DNA from: Leishmania infantum JPCM5
Taxonomy: Eukaryota > Euglenozoa > Kinetoplastea > Trypanosomatida > Trypanosomatidae
Assembly: GCF_000002875.2 (NCBI RefSeq)
Contig: NC_009403.2
Location: 227,001 to 291,000, forward strand
Direction of reading: 5' to 3'
DNA: 64,000 bases
Shown: piece after piece, positions 33,001 to 44,273 of the stretch
Layout: each line of letters begins with the position of its first letter
How positions within the stretch are numbered: the first letter of the stretch is position 1
The notes under the pieces: model-generated
Seen by the model: the letters and a program-made list of their open reading frames with translations, nothing else
The model's database searches: none
What the model was told of the DNA's origin: nothing
Program-made: the position numbers and the translations under genes

Positions 33001-35639
33001 GGTCTCTCTCTCTGTGCTGGCACGCAAGGGACCTCTTCGGTCACCACAATCACCACCGATACTCGTCCCTGTCCTCCCCTTCACCTGTGAGACAGGCGGG
33101 GTAGGAAAAAAGGATCGCAAGGCAGGATTATCTTCGCTTTGGGCGGTGGATATCGGTTGCTGCCTGCCTGTGCTAGCATCTTGCGTTTTCTTTGGCCTGT
33201 CTCTTGATCACCACCACACACGTCGACCCCTCCGTTCCCTCCCCCCCCCTTCCCTCTCCCTTCTTACTTCCTTCTATCTTTTTGTTTTTGTGTGTGTTCC
33301 CGTTTTCAGCAGAGGATCATCGACTCCGTTTCTTTTTTCCTATCGCTGATAGATTGTGTGTGTGTGTGTGCTTCTGTGCGTGATTTGTGCGTGCTACGCC
33401 TCTGGTTCCGTTCCGTCCCCACCCCACCACCTTCCTCCTTTCCCCTCTCTTCCCTTGCAAGCTCACGCACACACCAGACGCGCTACTCAGACAGACGTTC
33501 GCTATTTACGTGTTGTTTTTCTTTGCGCCTCCCCCTTTTTTTCAGCTGCCTCGCCTCTTCGTCTCTCCCCCGCAGCCGGCAGTGGAAAGGGCCAAGTGAG
33601 CGACTGTAAAGGTGGGGGATTCCGGAAGCCTGGCAGACAAGGCCCACACGAGCAGGCAGACGACGTCCTGCGGAGACCAAGTGTCATCAGGGTAAAAGGT
33701 GTGTTCGGTTATTGTCGCTCTCTTTCTTTTTTTTTTTGGCTTCCTGCCTTTTCTGTGCTTTTACCGGCGCGGTCTTCTCTATCCCTCCACATCCTTTTTT
33801 TCCGCCACTTTGGAGGACGAGCACAACACAACAAGAGATTGCGCTGCTGCGTGCTGCGGTGCGTCCTGAGGTGCCGAGCCAGACAACAAGCAAGTGGGCG
33901 AAAAGAAGACTGAATCCCACGCCGCGTCTCTGCAAGAAGAGGCACGCACAGAAGAGAAACAAAACATGGAAGGCAAAGGACGAAACCGAGAAATCGAACG
34001 GAGCGCTTGTAAGTAGGGACAACTCTTTCTTCCCTTGATTTCTGCACCAGCGCAGCATTAACTCTCATTCCCAGATACGCTTTTTGGTTATTGCTGTTTT
34101 TCTCTTTTCGTGTGGCCCTATCCTTTACCGAGAGCTCGGCACAGACCCGCGCGCGCGAGCGCATCCGCATCTCTGTACGAGATTTTATCACCTTGGTAGC
34201 AGCACATAAAGAAAGCAGTTCCAGCAGACAGTACGTATCGCCTTAGCGTCGTACCGCCCTCCCTCCCCTCCCCCCCCCCCCCACGCACACGCACCACCAC
34301 CAGCGCCAGGTAATTGAAAGGGATTCTCAGACTCGCGGCCCGCACAGGTAAGAAGAGGAAGACGAAATCAAGCCGATCAAAACAGTAAAGAGCGTCCAAG
34401 CGAACGATTGAAAAGCAGCCGCAGTCTCAAAAATACAGAAAAGAAAAAGTAGAGGCTCCGCGACGTGGACGTGTAACCTTTCCCTTGTGCGCGTACTTCT
34501 ACGTGACTGTGTACGCAGATCATCCTTGTAAGTCTCCCCTCGCCCTCCCCACTTATTTCCCATTTTTGTTTCGTTGTTGTGAGCCTTGTTGTATTTACTC
34601 TTGATGGACCCCCCACGTCACCACCCCTCCCTCCCCCCTCCCTTCCTTCCCCTCAAAACATAACCCCTTCTGGCTCTTGGGCAGTGCTTTCTTTATGCTT
34701 AGGTGAGTGGCTGCCCGTTTACTGTTCTCTACTTCGTTCTTCGCTCCTTTTATCATTGGTTCGGCATTCCTGCCCCTTCTTTGCTGGCGGACCGAGCGTG
34801 CGTTGCCTTGGCCGGCCCCGCAGTCTTGTTGTTGTTTGTCTCCTGCAAGTGCTGATCTTCCCTCCCCTTTCCTCCTGACTTCCTTCCTCTTCACTTCGCC
34901 TTTTCCGTTGAACGGGGACACTCGTTTTGTTGCTGTTGGTCGTGCTTTGCGGCAAGTGGCGGTGGGCAGGAACGACAGCTAGCACGAGGCTTGGCGAAAG
35001 GATCGGGGCAATCCACGACATTTAGGGCAGAGGATACCTCCCCCCTCCCCCCGCCCCCTCGCCCCTCCCTCCCTCCATCCTCACACACACACGCACAGTG
35101 TGAAGAAAAAAAAGACGAAAACACAAGCGGGGAATACCGTCAACGGGGCGCCGCCACGCTTGCCCTTATATATATATCGATCTGTATACGTATATCCGCC
35201 TTGTCATCATTTCGGTCTTTCGTTTTTGTAGTTGCCGCCGTCGTTGTTAATTCCTTCGTGTGCACGAATTCGCCGGCGCTTGTGCACACCTCCCGTCTCC
35301 CCGTGTCTGCTTGTGCGCCTCGTTGTATGGGTAGCTTGAACGTTGGGTGCCGCCACTGCCGTCACTCACACCATCCCTACTACTGGCACTGCCTACCCAT
35401 CCAGAACCTTTCCTTCTCCCCCCCCCAATAGTGCGTGCGTCCTTGTGTGTATTGCGTGTGTGTCCTCGCCTCCCTTTTTGGGGGGTTGAGAAGTGTACCT
35501 CCACAGATTTCTCCGTCCGTGCCTCTGCGCATCTGTATCGACAGATTAACACGCCTCTGCGTCTCTCTGTTGGGTGTCTCTGTTAGAGCTCCCTTCTGCG
35601 TGCGTTGTTGTTTTCCAAGTCCACGCTCCGCCTTTGTTG

Positions 35640-35772
35640 TTGTGGCTCGTCTCTCTCGCCCTTGTTTTCGCTTCCCCCCCTCCCTCCCTCGCTCTCTCTG
35701 TGCGCGGGGGGGGCCGTCCTTCCTTTTTTGCCCCTCTCCGCGCCTTCGCGCGTTATCTGTTGTGTGGTGGAG
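35640..35772 (+). promoter_or_regulatory. Candidate trans-splice region for the 777-residue gene
   Basis: C/T-rich tracts at about 35650-35698 and 35717-35760 precede AG at 35771-35772, predicting a 5' UTR of about 168 nt. Another AG at 35882-35883 follows a T/C-rich stretch and would leave about 57 nt. Inferred from pattern only. Confidence 0.35.
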
Positions 35773-35939
35773 TGAGTGGTTGCGTAAGGGAGCACGTATC
35801 CGTCGCTGATTACGCCTGTGTCTGTCTGTGTGTGTGTGTGTGTGTGTTCTTCTCTGTTGAATTTGTGGTTTCTGTTCTCGTGAGCCTCCCCCGCAACCGC
35901 CACCGTCACCACCACTATCCACTCGCCCCCCACTCAGTC

Positions 35940-38273
35940 ATGTACCCTCGGGCTCGGGCTAAGGGCGGCACGCAAGGAGCCGGACACGGAGATGGCGACG
36001 CAGTGCCCGCTGCCGCTCAGCCTACGGCAGCACCACTAGCCTGTGACGCTGCCTCATCGTCCGCCACAGCGGTCGGTCATCGTGAGCCTGTGCACTCCTT
36101 GCCGAGCAGCGCTGCCAGCCACCACGCCTCCGCGGGTAACGGAAACCGAAAGAGTGTGCATGCCTCTCAGCAGCAGCCGTCGCCACTCCCCATGCCACAC
36201 ATGCAGTCCGGCATTTATGGTGAGGCGATGCAGGATGCGGGTGCCTCGTCGCTCACACCGCTGCCGCCGCCACACTTCTACGTTGGCAACGTGCATCACC
36301 ACGGCAGCAGCTTGGGTGGCAGTGCGCACCGCTCTACGACGTCGTCCTCATACGATCAACAAAAGCAGCCGTTGCCGCGGCCGTCGCCACTTCGCATGAA
36401 CGGCCATCAGGGAGACTGGCTAGCGGGCGCGAGCAGTAGTCCGACGATGAGTGGCGCTGTACAATGTGGCTCTCCTGCCGGCATGGCCACCGCCAGTGCG
36501 ACGGCGCAGGTGTCCTCCTCGCCGCACAGCCGCGCAGACAGCAGTGCTGTGGTGACACCAATCATCGGCGTCGCTGCGACCAGCAGCAGCATGACCGCTC
36601 CCCCGATGAGTGGCGCGGCCCCTGGCGGAGCAGATTACCGGCCACCGGCGGTCTATGGGGAGGTGAACCTCGGCAGCAGTATTGGTGCCGGTGCGTCGAT
36701 CACAAACAGCAGCAGTCTCACGTCTCTTAATCGCGCCAGCGCCTCCTTGAGTGGCAGCCTCGTCAACACAGTCAACGCAACACGCAGGTCGTCGTGCATG
36801 GCTGCCTCGATGGCAGGGGTCTCAGTCGGAATCAGTACGGCCGTCGGCGTAGCCGCTCCGCTGCCGCCTTCCAACATGGGCGCCGGCGTGCCCATCGTAC
36901 AGGTGGGCATGACGGAATCGAGCTGCCCGGCTGCGGCGCCTGTGCGTGCCGGCGTTCCCGGGGTGACGAGCCTGAAGATCACGGTGGGCGGGAGCACGTC
37001 AGTGATCGCCGCGTCCGCACCTCTGTCGCCGCTGATGAACTCCCCATTACCCGCTCAACAGCAGCCGCACTCCCAGGCACGGCAGCCGCGCTCAGCCGAG
37101 CGATCAACACGCCCGCTCCACGCGAGCTCGGATGCCCGTAAGGGCGGCGGCGCCAGTGGCAAGGGCGACACCCCAGTCCCGGTGGGCGGGGTGGACAATA
37201 TTGACGTTGAGTCCGATGAGGATCGGAGCTGCTCGTCTGGCATGGGACCGACGAAGCCAACCGTCGCGCAGGCGGAAGCGCGGTATCGGTATCTCTACGA
37301 TGAGTTCCGCAAAGTAAGCGGGTTGCGCGCGAAGCTCGTCGAGGAGAGCGAGCGCATGAAGCGCGAACAGACAGGGCTGCGAGAGGCGCTCGACTTCTAC
37401 CGCCGCAAGATCGCCTCAGCCGCTGAGGAGCGGGAAGCGCTCTTGGCTGACTACCGAGAGGACGTGCACAATGCGTTGCGCCTCGCTCAGGAGCTGGCGG
37501 CGGACGTTGCCGCTGCGCACAACAGCGGTGATGGTGCGTCACGTCCGGCTTTAGCGACCAACGGCGGCGAACATGGTATCCCCGTGGCGTCTGCGCAGCA
37601 GGCGCTCGACGCAGCCATTTCCCGCGTTTTGGCCAGCAAGGCCCCCATCGCGGCGGCAGCTGCCCCCAGCGTCCCTCCCACAGGAATTCCGGTGCCGTTG
37701 GCCCCGCTACAGGGGACGGCGGGCTTCTCTGGATCGCCGCTGCTGTCCATCGGGGAGCAACTCGGCCTGCGGTACGGGAGGTGGATGGCGATGCGAGCTG
37801 CGGCGCCCTGCTTACCCATGATGGACGATGAGGCCAGCTACCCGGACCCTAGTGAGCGACATCGTAGCAGCACAGGACCGCGGTATGAGCAGGGTATCCT
37901 GTTGCGCGACGAGATACGCGATGTGTACTGCAATACCCACGCAGCGATAAGCACGTACATGACTAGCCTTGACTACGGCTTCGCACCCATGTCCAGCCAG
38001 GACAGCTACCCGCCTGCGGGCTGGCAGGGGCAGCGCCATCAGCAGCAGCAGTTCAGTAGCGAGTATCGCGGTCTCCACTTTCACGTGGACATCCCACGCT
38101 TCCACGCCCACACGGTGTCCGGCTTGTCGGATCCGGGAAACGCCGTCGGAGATTGCACTGGAGGACAGAGCACGCCGGTGCACACTGCATCCTCGCAACC
38201 ACCACCATTACCAGAGCCGCCGTCGTCTTGCCTCGCACCACAGAACCCCCGGATGGCACCCGCTCTCACGTAA
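35940..38273 (+). CDS. Low-complexity protein with central coiled coil, unknown function
   Basis: A 777-residue protein with no family I recognise. Residues 1-435 are Ala/Ser/Gly/Pro/His-rich with repeated MSGA and SS/AA patches, probably disordered. Residues about 441-529 form a charged heptad-like coiled coil (from QAEARYRYLYDEFRK through LADYREDVHNALRLAQEL). After another Ala/Pro linker, residues about 598-690 are less biased (GEQLGLRYGRWMAMR, LLRDEIRDVYCNTHAAIS), suggesting a small conserved C-terminal segment before a Gln/His/Pro-rich end. The start is the ATG at 35940 because the frame upstream of it translates to pyrimidine-tract-type sequence and its first codon is not ATG. A cytoskeletal or scaffold role is possible but unsupported. 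Confidence 0.82.
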   Translation: MYPRARAKGGTQGAGHGDGDAVPAAAQPTAAPLACDAASSSATAVGHREPVHSLPSSAASHHASAGNGNRKSVHASQQQPSPLPMPHMQSGIYGEAMQDAGASSLTPLPPPHFYVGNVHHHGSSLGGSAHRSTTSSSYDQQKQPLPRPSPLRMNGHQGDWLAGASSSPTMSGAVQCGSPAGMATASATAQVSSSPHSRADSSAVVTPIIGVAATSSSMTAPPMSGAAPGGADYRPPAVYGEVNLGSSIGAGASITNSSSLTSLNRASASLSGSLVNTVNATRRSSCMAASMAGVSVGISTAVGVAAPLPPSNMGAGVPIVQVGMTESSCPAAAPVRAGVPGVTSLKITVGGSTSVIAASAPLSPLMNSPLPAQQQPHSQARQPRSAERSTRPLHASSDARKGGGASGKGDTPVPVGGVDNIDVESDEDRSCSSGMGPTKPTVAQAEARYRYLYDEFRKVSGLRAKLVEESERMKREQTGLREALDFYRRKIASAAEEREALLADYREDVHNALRLAQELAADVAAAHNSGDGASRPALATNGGEHGIPVASAQQALDAAISRVLASKAPIAAAAAPSVPPTGIPVPLAPLQGTAGFSGSPLLSIGEQLGLRYGRWMAMRAAAPCLPMMDDEASYPDPSERHRSSTGPRYEQGILLRDEIRDVYCNTHAAISTYMTSLDYGFAPMSSQDSYPPAGWQGQRHQQQQFSSEYRGLHFHVDIPRFHAHTVSGLSDPGNAVGDCTGGQSTPVHTASSQPPPLPEPPSSCLAPQNPRMAPALT

Positions 38274-41200
38274 GCGAAGTACTGCCGCAGCCCCCTTTCC
38301 CCTCTTGAGGGGCCCATCGGAGAAAGCGCGCGGCTGACCCGGCATTAGTGAGAGCACTGGGTGAACCGTATCGGCGGCGAAGGGGTTTCACTGTACGCGT
38401 AGGCGAAACGTCTGGTTGCGTCTGTCTCTCCATGCTAATCTGGGCGATGTTGGGCGCAGGGTCGGTCGATGGTGGGGGCGCGCACGCCGATTGGTACCCG
38501 CCTCTTTCTCCGGAGAGAGCAAGAGGGCAACGACCGACACACAACACTGCACCAGCTACCAATGCTGCTGCTGGCGCTCTGCTCCGTTCTCCCTTCCACA
38601 TTCTTGCCGCTCCTTGTGCGTGTGTTGTGATCACCCACACGTGGAGATGGCTCACGGTGCCATCGACCCCGTCCCCTGTCCCATGGCTCTGGCACGTATG
38701 ATGTGTCTCTCTCCATCCCTCTTTTTGTTCTGTATCTGTGTCGCCCTGTCGATGAACATGAGACACCGGCGAGAACGAGAGAGAATGAGAAGGCGGTGCG
38801 GATGCAACTGGCAGACAGGATCACGCTATTCGAGCATGCGCATCCTTTTCCGGCCCCTGTCCCCCTCCTTTCCTTATGCCCCACTGCTCTGTATCGCTAT
38901 CTGTGCATGTATATACTTTTCGCTTCTTGCTCCGCTCTGCCGTGGATGCATGTGTGTGCGTGTGTCTTTAGGCTCACCTGTTGTGGTGTATGTATATAGT
39001 GTATGTACGGTATGTATGTGTGACCCTGTGCTCTTCTCCCTCGCTCTTTTTCTTTCGCCGCCCTCTTCTTTGTTGTTCGCTTGTTTTGTTTTTGCTTCTT
39101 CTTCCTCTTCCGCACCATCCCTCACCTCTTGTGTAGTTATTTGTTCCGTCTGCGCCGCTGTTGCGCCCTCACTCTCTTCCTCCCTCCCTCCCTCCCTCTC
39201 AAGGCCTCCCCTTACCTCTTCTTCGTTGTGATTGTAAGTTTTACGTGCTACCCTCTTCTTTTTGTTTTCGCACGCTCTGTCTTAGGGATAGTGCGGTCGG
39301 CTGCGTTGGTTTTGGGTTCGTTGGTTTCACGCGCGGTGTGTATTGTGTGCGTGTGCGGACGTTTGAGTCTGTCTCTCTTTTCCTTTGTTTTTGTTATCTT
39401 TCTTGTGGACCTCATCAGCGGACGTGGCAGCCACCTTCTCTATTTTGCCGCTTATTTTTGGTTTCAATGTCTCCTCGCGGATGCGGGCTCGTGTGTGTCT
39501 TCACTCTACCCCCTCCCCCACCCACCCTCTCTCTCCGTGTGTCGCCGCCGCTGCCATCACCACCGAACGAACCAGCATTTCGAGACCTAGCTTCGTCTCT
39601 GTTTTACATCAATCGATACCACAAAAAAGGGAAGCTCTTCTCCCCTCTTTTCCCCACCCAACCATCGCAACGGCAAGGGACAGGAATACGCAGACACGCG
39701 CCCCCCCCACACACACACACGAAAAAAAACTTCGCTTACTCAGCTTCTATCTGTTCATCTCTCTCTCTATGTGCGCCCTCTTGCTCGTTGATTGACGGAT
39801 TCTCCTCTGCTTTTCCGTTTTTTTTTTCTCGTTTTGGTTGTGGAGGGGACAACAGCAGCTTGTCTTCTTGTCGGCTACTCGTGTATGGCGAAGGCCCTCG
39901 ACGCGAGGGCACGCTGTGGTGTCCATGTTCTTCTCAAGCCGCCTCGATGTGAGCCATCGTGGACAAGAATACAGGGAGAAACAGCGATGTAGTCGTTCTC
40001 CGCCTTTTCTTTGAAAACATATGTCCGCTACGCTCTCGAAGTCCATTACTCTCTGCGACCCTGATGTACAGCGCCTTAACGAACGAAGGAGTGGAGCAGC
40101 AGGCCTTTCCAATCCGCCCCTCCCCTACCCCTCCCAAACTCGAAGCGAACACGAAAATGCCCATTCCGAGATAAGACGAAGCGTGAAATGTTCATGGTGC
40201 CCTCGCCGGCTTCTGGATGGCTGCCATCGGCTCTCTTCCTTGTCGCCGTCGTTTAACTGCCTGCTTTGTGTGCATGTGTGTGTTCGCCTTCCCGGCCATT
40301 GTGCTTGCTTCATGCGCCTCATTCTGCCACACACACACACACACACACAGACGCATATACAGGCTCTCTTCCCTCTTGCGCCGACTCAGCGCCTCAGTGC
40401 TGACGTCTCCCCTGTCTTATCCCTTTTTGTTGTTGTCCGTTGTTATGTCGGCCTCCTTCTCTTCTGCCGTCTTCGTGTTTTGTGCATCCCTTCCACCTTG
40501 TGTCTTGGTGGTGGGTATCGGTGTGTGCCTGTCGGTGCTGTGTGTTTCTTGCTTGCCGCTAGCCAGCATCTTTATTGATGTATTTCTTTTCGTTGCTCTC
40601 ATGATCTGCGTTCTCAGAGGCAGCAGCGGCAGCAAAGATTTTTTTTTTTTTGAAAAAGCAGCTCGTTCTCATGGTCATGTGTACCTGCCGCATCTCACGT
40701 TTTCACTCGGTGTATCTGTACAAGCGAATCGCAGAAATCTCCAGCCGATATACACACACACATATCTATACGCTATGGTTATATCTGGATATAGGTATTC
40801 ACATATGTATGTAGTGTATGTATATGGAAAATGCGGTTACTTCTCTATGTTGGTTTTTTGTATGCGTGTGTACGTCTGCTGTTGGGCGGGCGGGGTGGTG
40901 TTGAGAGAGAGGCAGCGTCGACAAGGACGTATGCAACCTTGTTTGGCATTGTTGGTTTTAAGTTTTGCGCTTCTCTCTTTTTTCTGGTTGACTTTTTCTT
41001 TGTCTTCAGGTTTGCGTCGCATTTTTCCGTCTTCTGTCGTGTCTGTCGGTCTGTGTCTACGTGTTTCTGCGTGTATTCGCCCGTGCTCCCTTCGTTCCTG
41101 AGCGCGCCGTCTTCATCCTTCGCCGCTGGTGATGCATCATCACATGCACGTCTTTACGTTGATGATCATCGCTCCCTGCAGATGTCCCTCGCCCTTGTTT

Positions 41201-42244
41201 CTTTTGGGTTTTGTCTCTCTTATTTACCTATTATTACTTTTTTTTCGCTGTTGCGGATTGTGTTTCAGCTGCCATAGGCAGTCAGTGACGCACCCACACA
41301 CGTGCTGGCAAGTACGCGGATGCTGTGCGTGCGGACGCATGCAAGTGTGGCGAGAGTTTGGGAAGGCGATTTGCGACAACGAAAAAAAAATATGTATAGA
41401 TGCGGGCACCAAGCGCGCGGATGCATGCGACAAGTGGGGTGCATGTTGTGCCCTTTGTTTTTTGTGCTGCTTGATCCTTATTTTCTCCCCTCGCTCCTCG
41501 CTTCATGGCGTCTGTGTGGATCGGCTCCTCACCCCTCTCTATTTCTCACAGAGGCCCTCCACTTCGGCAGCGGTGCCGTTTACATTGGTGCGCATTTGCA
41601 CGCGCCTACGTCTCTTTATTGTTGTGTCGGTGAGTATCCCCTACACACCCCTTCCGCGATCTCTTCCGAAGCAACTCTTCGCCTTTTTCGCTTAGTTCGC
41701 GCGTGACGGGTGCGAATGGACGTTGACATCGACCTGTGCGGTGCCCCGCTAAGCGGCATGGAGCCCTGTAGCATTCCATGGTCTGTGGTGGTGTTCTCCA
41801 CCGCTTCCGTGTGGCCTTCGCCCAGCCCTTCGGCCGCCCCTCTTCTCTTCCACTGGCAGCCTCACGAAACCACTCTTCTTGTGCCCCTGCGCCCTCTTGT
41901 TCGACACCTTTCTCTTCTTTCTTCGTCCCTACCGCCGCTCTCGCTCCCGTTCTCATTCGACTAAGCCAGGCATCGAGCCCCCCTCCCTCCCCTCCTCCGA
42001 GCTCCGCACGCGCACACACCACCTCCCTCATGCGCCGCGGTCGCGTGCGCTTCAACGCAGCACTCCCCGCCGGGCTGCGGTGGGGCTCTCCGGACGAGGA
42101 ATAGCGAGCGGCACGCATGAGCCAACGCTCTCGTTTTGCGAAGCTTCCTTACCCATCTGCGCACGGATGGTGGAATTCAGCCAGCCATCAAATATCAGGA
42201 GCACGACCGCAATGTTTTATAATTTTCATGCATCCATAGGTGCA

Positions 42245-42277
42245 GCGGCAAGGGGCTGCGACCCCCTCGCTTGCCGC
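42245..42277 (+). other. Strong stem-loop at the edge of the repeat-like block
   Basis: GCGGCAAG at 42245-42252 is the exact reverse complement of CTTGCCGC at 42270-42277, with an inner GGG/CCC pairing around loop CTGCGA. It lies about 380 bp upstream of dispersed repeat copy 2, in DNA whose composition differs from the flanking spacer. Confidence 0.75.
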
Positions 42278-42660
42278 CACCTCGCTGAGTGCGGAGAGCA
42301 GCGGAGCTGGGACTCTACCTGCTGCGAAGACAACTCCATCATCGACGGCACGTCAAAGAAGTGTCATTGTTGTTACGGGCTCGCTCTCCCGCCCTCAGGG
42401 CGGTCGACGCGGGCCCCAAAATTGTGGAAGAGGACATATCGCGAGGTATCTGGGCACAAGTGCTGGCGCTACTGTGGGCCCGCCGCGTGCGCCTCACAGT
42501 TCAGATTGTCTCTGGTTACTGCGGATTTTTAACACACGGAGAAGCTCCACGAGCATGCAAAATGGGCGATGCCAGAGGCGCCGACGCCAACTGCATGAAT
42601 TTCGGGACTGGCCACCAATATCAGAAGCCGCACTGGCATCCGCCTGTTGCCCGGAAGACG

Positions 42661-42959
42661 GACGCCGCCGCTTCCGCCCTCGAGTAAGGGCCCTGGATGC
42701 GGCCCGCTGCGATTAAGGCGCGCTGCCCACCGCCGGGGCCGTCTGTCGGATGCTGATCGTGCAGCACGCATGCAGGGGGGAGGAACGGGCAAGGACACGA
42801 AGCGCTCGCTAGGCGCACGGCCCCGATTCGACGGCAGGACGGTTTTGCCCTCGCAGGACCGGGACGCAGACCTGGGGGGGGGGTGCAGCGGAGGCGGGTG
42901 AGCAGTGGCTGCATCTGCGTCTGTGTTGCTGACATGTGTTCGTGGGCGGGATCGGGGCA
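42661..42959 (+). repeat. Dispersed repeat copy 2 (SIDER-like retroposon remnant)
   Basis: Same orientation as copy 1 at 4358-4499. The right end (42882-42959) is identical to it apart from one base. This copy keeps about 157 nt in the middle that copy 1 lacks, and is followed by an A-rich stretch (AAATACAAAAAAAAGG). It lies in the spacer downstream of the coiled-coil gene. A SIDER-type origin is inferred from position, size and the A-rich end. Confidence 0.6.
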
Positions 42960-43800
42960 TACACGTTGGAGAAATACAAAAAAAAGGAAGGGCCTTCCCA
43001 GCTTGTTTTTGTTCTCTCACGCTGTGTCGGCCTTGAACGTTTGCTAGTGTTGCTTCCGTGTGTGTGTGCGTGCGCGTACCGGTCTGCCTACGCGGGACCG
43101 CAGGGTGCCCTGTTGGGAAGAGCAAGAAAAAAAAAACAGGAGAAAAGCTGGCCATCCACGTCTGTGTTTCTACGCGGCCATGTCTCTTGTGTCGGCGGCT
43201 AACACGACGACATGCAGTGGCGCGCAGAGGGGATGCAAGGAAAAGGGGCACAGCAGGTTGGTGCGCTTCATGACATTCCACATTCTTCCGCTTCAGTGGC
43301 GTTGCACAAGGTTTCAATGCGCGTACAAATATATAGAAGCATGTATACGCAAAGAAAGGAGCGCATCTTTCGATAAAAAAAAAGTATATCGAGCGGTCGT
43401 GACGCTTTCAACGGCAACGAAAGAAGTACGGATACGCTACGTTGTCCCTCACTCGCGCCTCATACTGTTGTCCAACGTCGTTGCGCGTCCCTCCCCTTTT
43501 TCTCCACTCTCCCCTTTCTATTTCGGCGGCATGATTGGCATGACTATCACATCTCCTTTTCGCCTACTCTTTCTATCTCCTTGTTTCGCTCATGTCTTGT
43601 CTGCTTGTGTAACCGCCCCAAGCAACACGCACGCTCGGGTTGTTTCTGGGTGGCGCCTCTCTCTCGCTCTCACTCTGATACCGTCCTCTCTCTATAATTT
43701 TTTTTTCGCGCTGCTCCGCCACACAACTCGCGTGCAAAACGTCTGCACACGCACAGAAACTCGCTGCGGAAACGTCGCACAGACGCGAGAACCGAACATA

Positions 43801-43836
43801 CTTCCTCCCTCCCCACTCCTTCCCGATCCATTCCAG
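43801..43836 (+). promoter_or_regulatory. Candidate trans-splice acceptor for the 93-residue gene
   Basis: A C/T tract (43801-43834) is followed by AG at 43835-43836, giving a 5' UTR of about 156 nt before ATG 43992. It is the last strong pyrimidine tract before the gene. Confidence 0.5.
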
Positions 43837-43991
43837 TCTGCTTCCGTATCTTGGTTGCACAAGCAAATAGGGGTGGTGTCTCTGGGTACCGCTGGATCGA
43901 GCGCGAACTTGTCTATCAAGAGTGCGTCGCCCTCAGGCAACAGCTGCTAGTTGTGAGACCCACGAAGCAAGAGTAGCTGCAAGGCGATAGA

Positions 43992-44273
43992 ATGAACACG
44001 ACGGCACTCGTGCAGATGTGGGCGCTCGTCGCTGTCGCGCTCTCCATTACCGCGGCGCAAGTGGCGAGCGCTGACTCCAAGACATACGTTGCACCGCACC
44101 CGACGGTGGGTCTCTCCTCCAAGGACGAGGAGTACCTTATCGGCGTCGTTTCCTTCGCCGCAGTGGTGGTGGCTTGCTTCATGGGTATCGCCTCAATGGT
44201 AAAGATCGACTATGATGATGACACGCTGCTCATGGTGGAGGTGCCCGGGGACATAAACCACGAGAAGGAGTAG
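43992..44273 (+). CDS. Small type I membrane protein, possibly V-ATPase accessory (ATP6AP2-tail-like)
   Basis: A 93-residue protein with a cleavable signal peptide (about 1-27), a lumenal stretch of about 20 residues, one TM helix (about 48-68: YLIGVVSFAAVVVACFMGIA) and a short acidic tail (KIDYDDDTLLMVEVPGD...). It looks like a real gene despite its size: ATG in good position after a splice signal, a complete membrane-protein layout and a spacer on both sides. The layout and the aromatic/acidic residues just after the TM recall the C-terminal TM and tail of the (pro)renin receptor ATP6AP2, a V-ATPase assembly factor, where a similar D-x-x-hydrophobic tail follows the helix. The resemblance is weak and could be chance. 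Otherwise it is a small secretory-pathway membrane protein of unknown role. Confidence 0.75.
   Translation: MNTTALVQMWALVAVALSITAAQVASADSKTYVAPHPTVGLSSKDEEYLIGVVSFAAVVVACFMGIASMVKIDYDDDTLLMVEVPGDINHEKE

Larger units (their letters stand above)
27661..35939. other. 8.3-kb stretch without a credible gene
   Basis: The first 1.2 kb (to about 28900) is mixed-composition and GC-rich, with a TA tract at 28231-28250; it is probably the kinase 3' UTR. From 28950 to 35900 the sequence is dominated by C/T tracts interrupted by several short A/purine-rich islands (about 30220-30360, 30590-30715, 31195-31290, 33590-34015, 34320-34460, 35095-35150). It also carries TA arrays (30031-30068, 31379-31395, 35167-35177) and a single undetermined base at 29571. 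Open frames on both strands are low complexity without domains. The small frames at 27848-28108 and 28309-28593 are the least biased, but I see no support for them. Confidence 0.65.
38274..43991. other. 5.7-kb intergenic region, no credible gene
   Basis: Mostly pyrimidine-rich spacer from 38600 to 41700, with a TG/TA-rich patch at 40740-40830. A GC-rich block at about 41700-42960 ends in the second copy of the dispersed repeat and contains a strong hairpin at 42245-42277. From 42960 to 43990 it returns to A-rich and C/T-rich spacer leading to the next acceptor. A 217-codon frame at 41879-42532 has no domain and spans the repeat-like block, so it is not called. Confidence 0.65.

Noticed and set aside
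35574..35939. N-terminal extension of the 777-residue protein
   Set aside because: The frame is open upstream, but its first codon is not ATG and its translation is pyrimidine-tract-like; ATG 35940 follows plausible acceptors.
41879..42532. 217-codon + strand frame in the spacer before the microprotein gene
   Set aside because: First half is translated pyrimidine tract; second half has no recognisable domain and covers the repeat-like GC-rich block. Not enough support for a gene.
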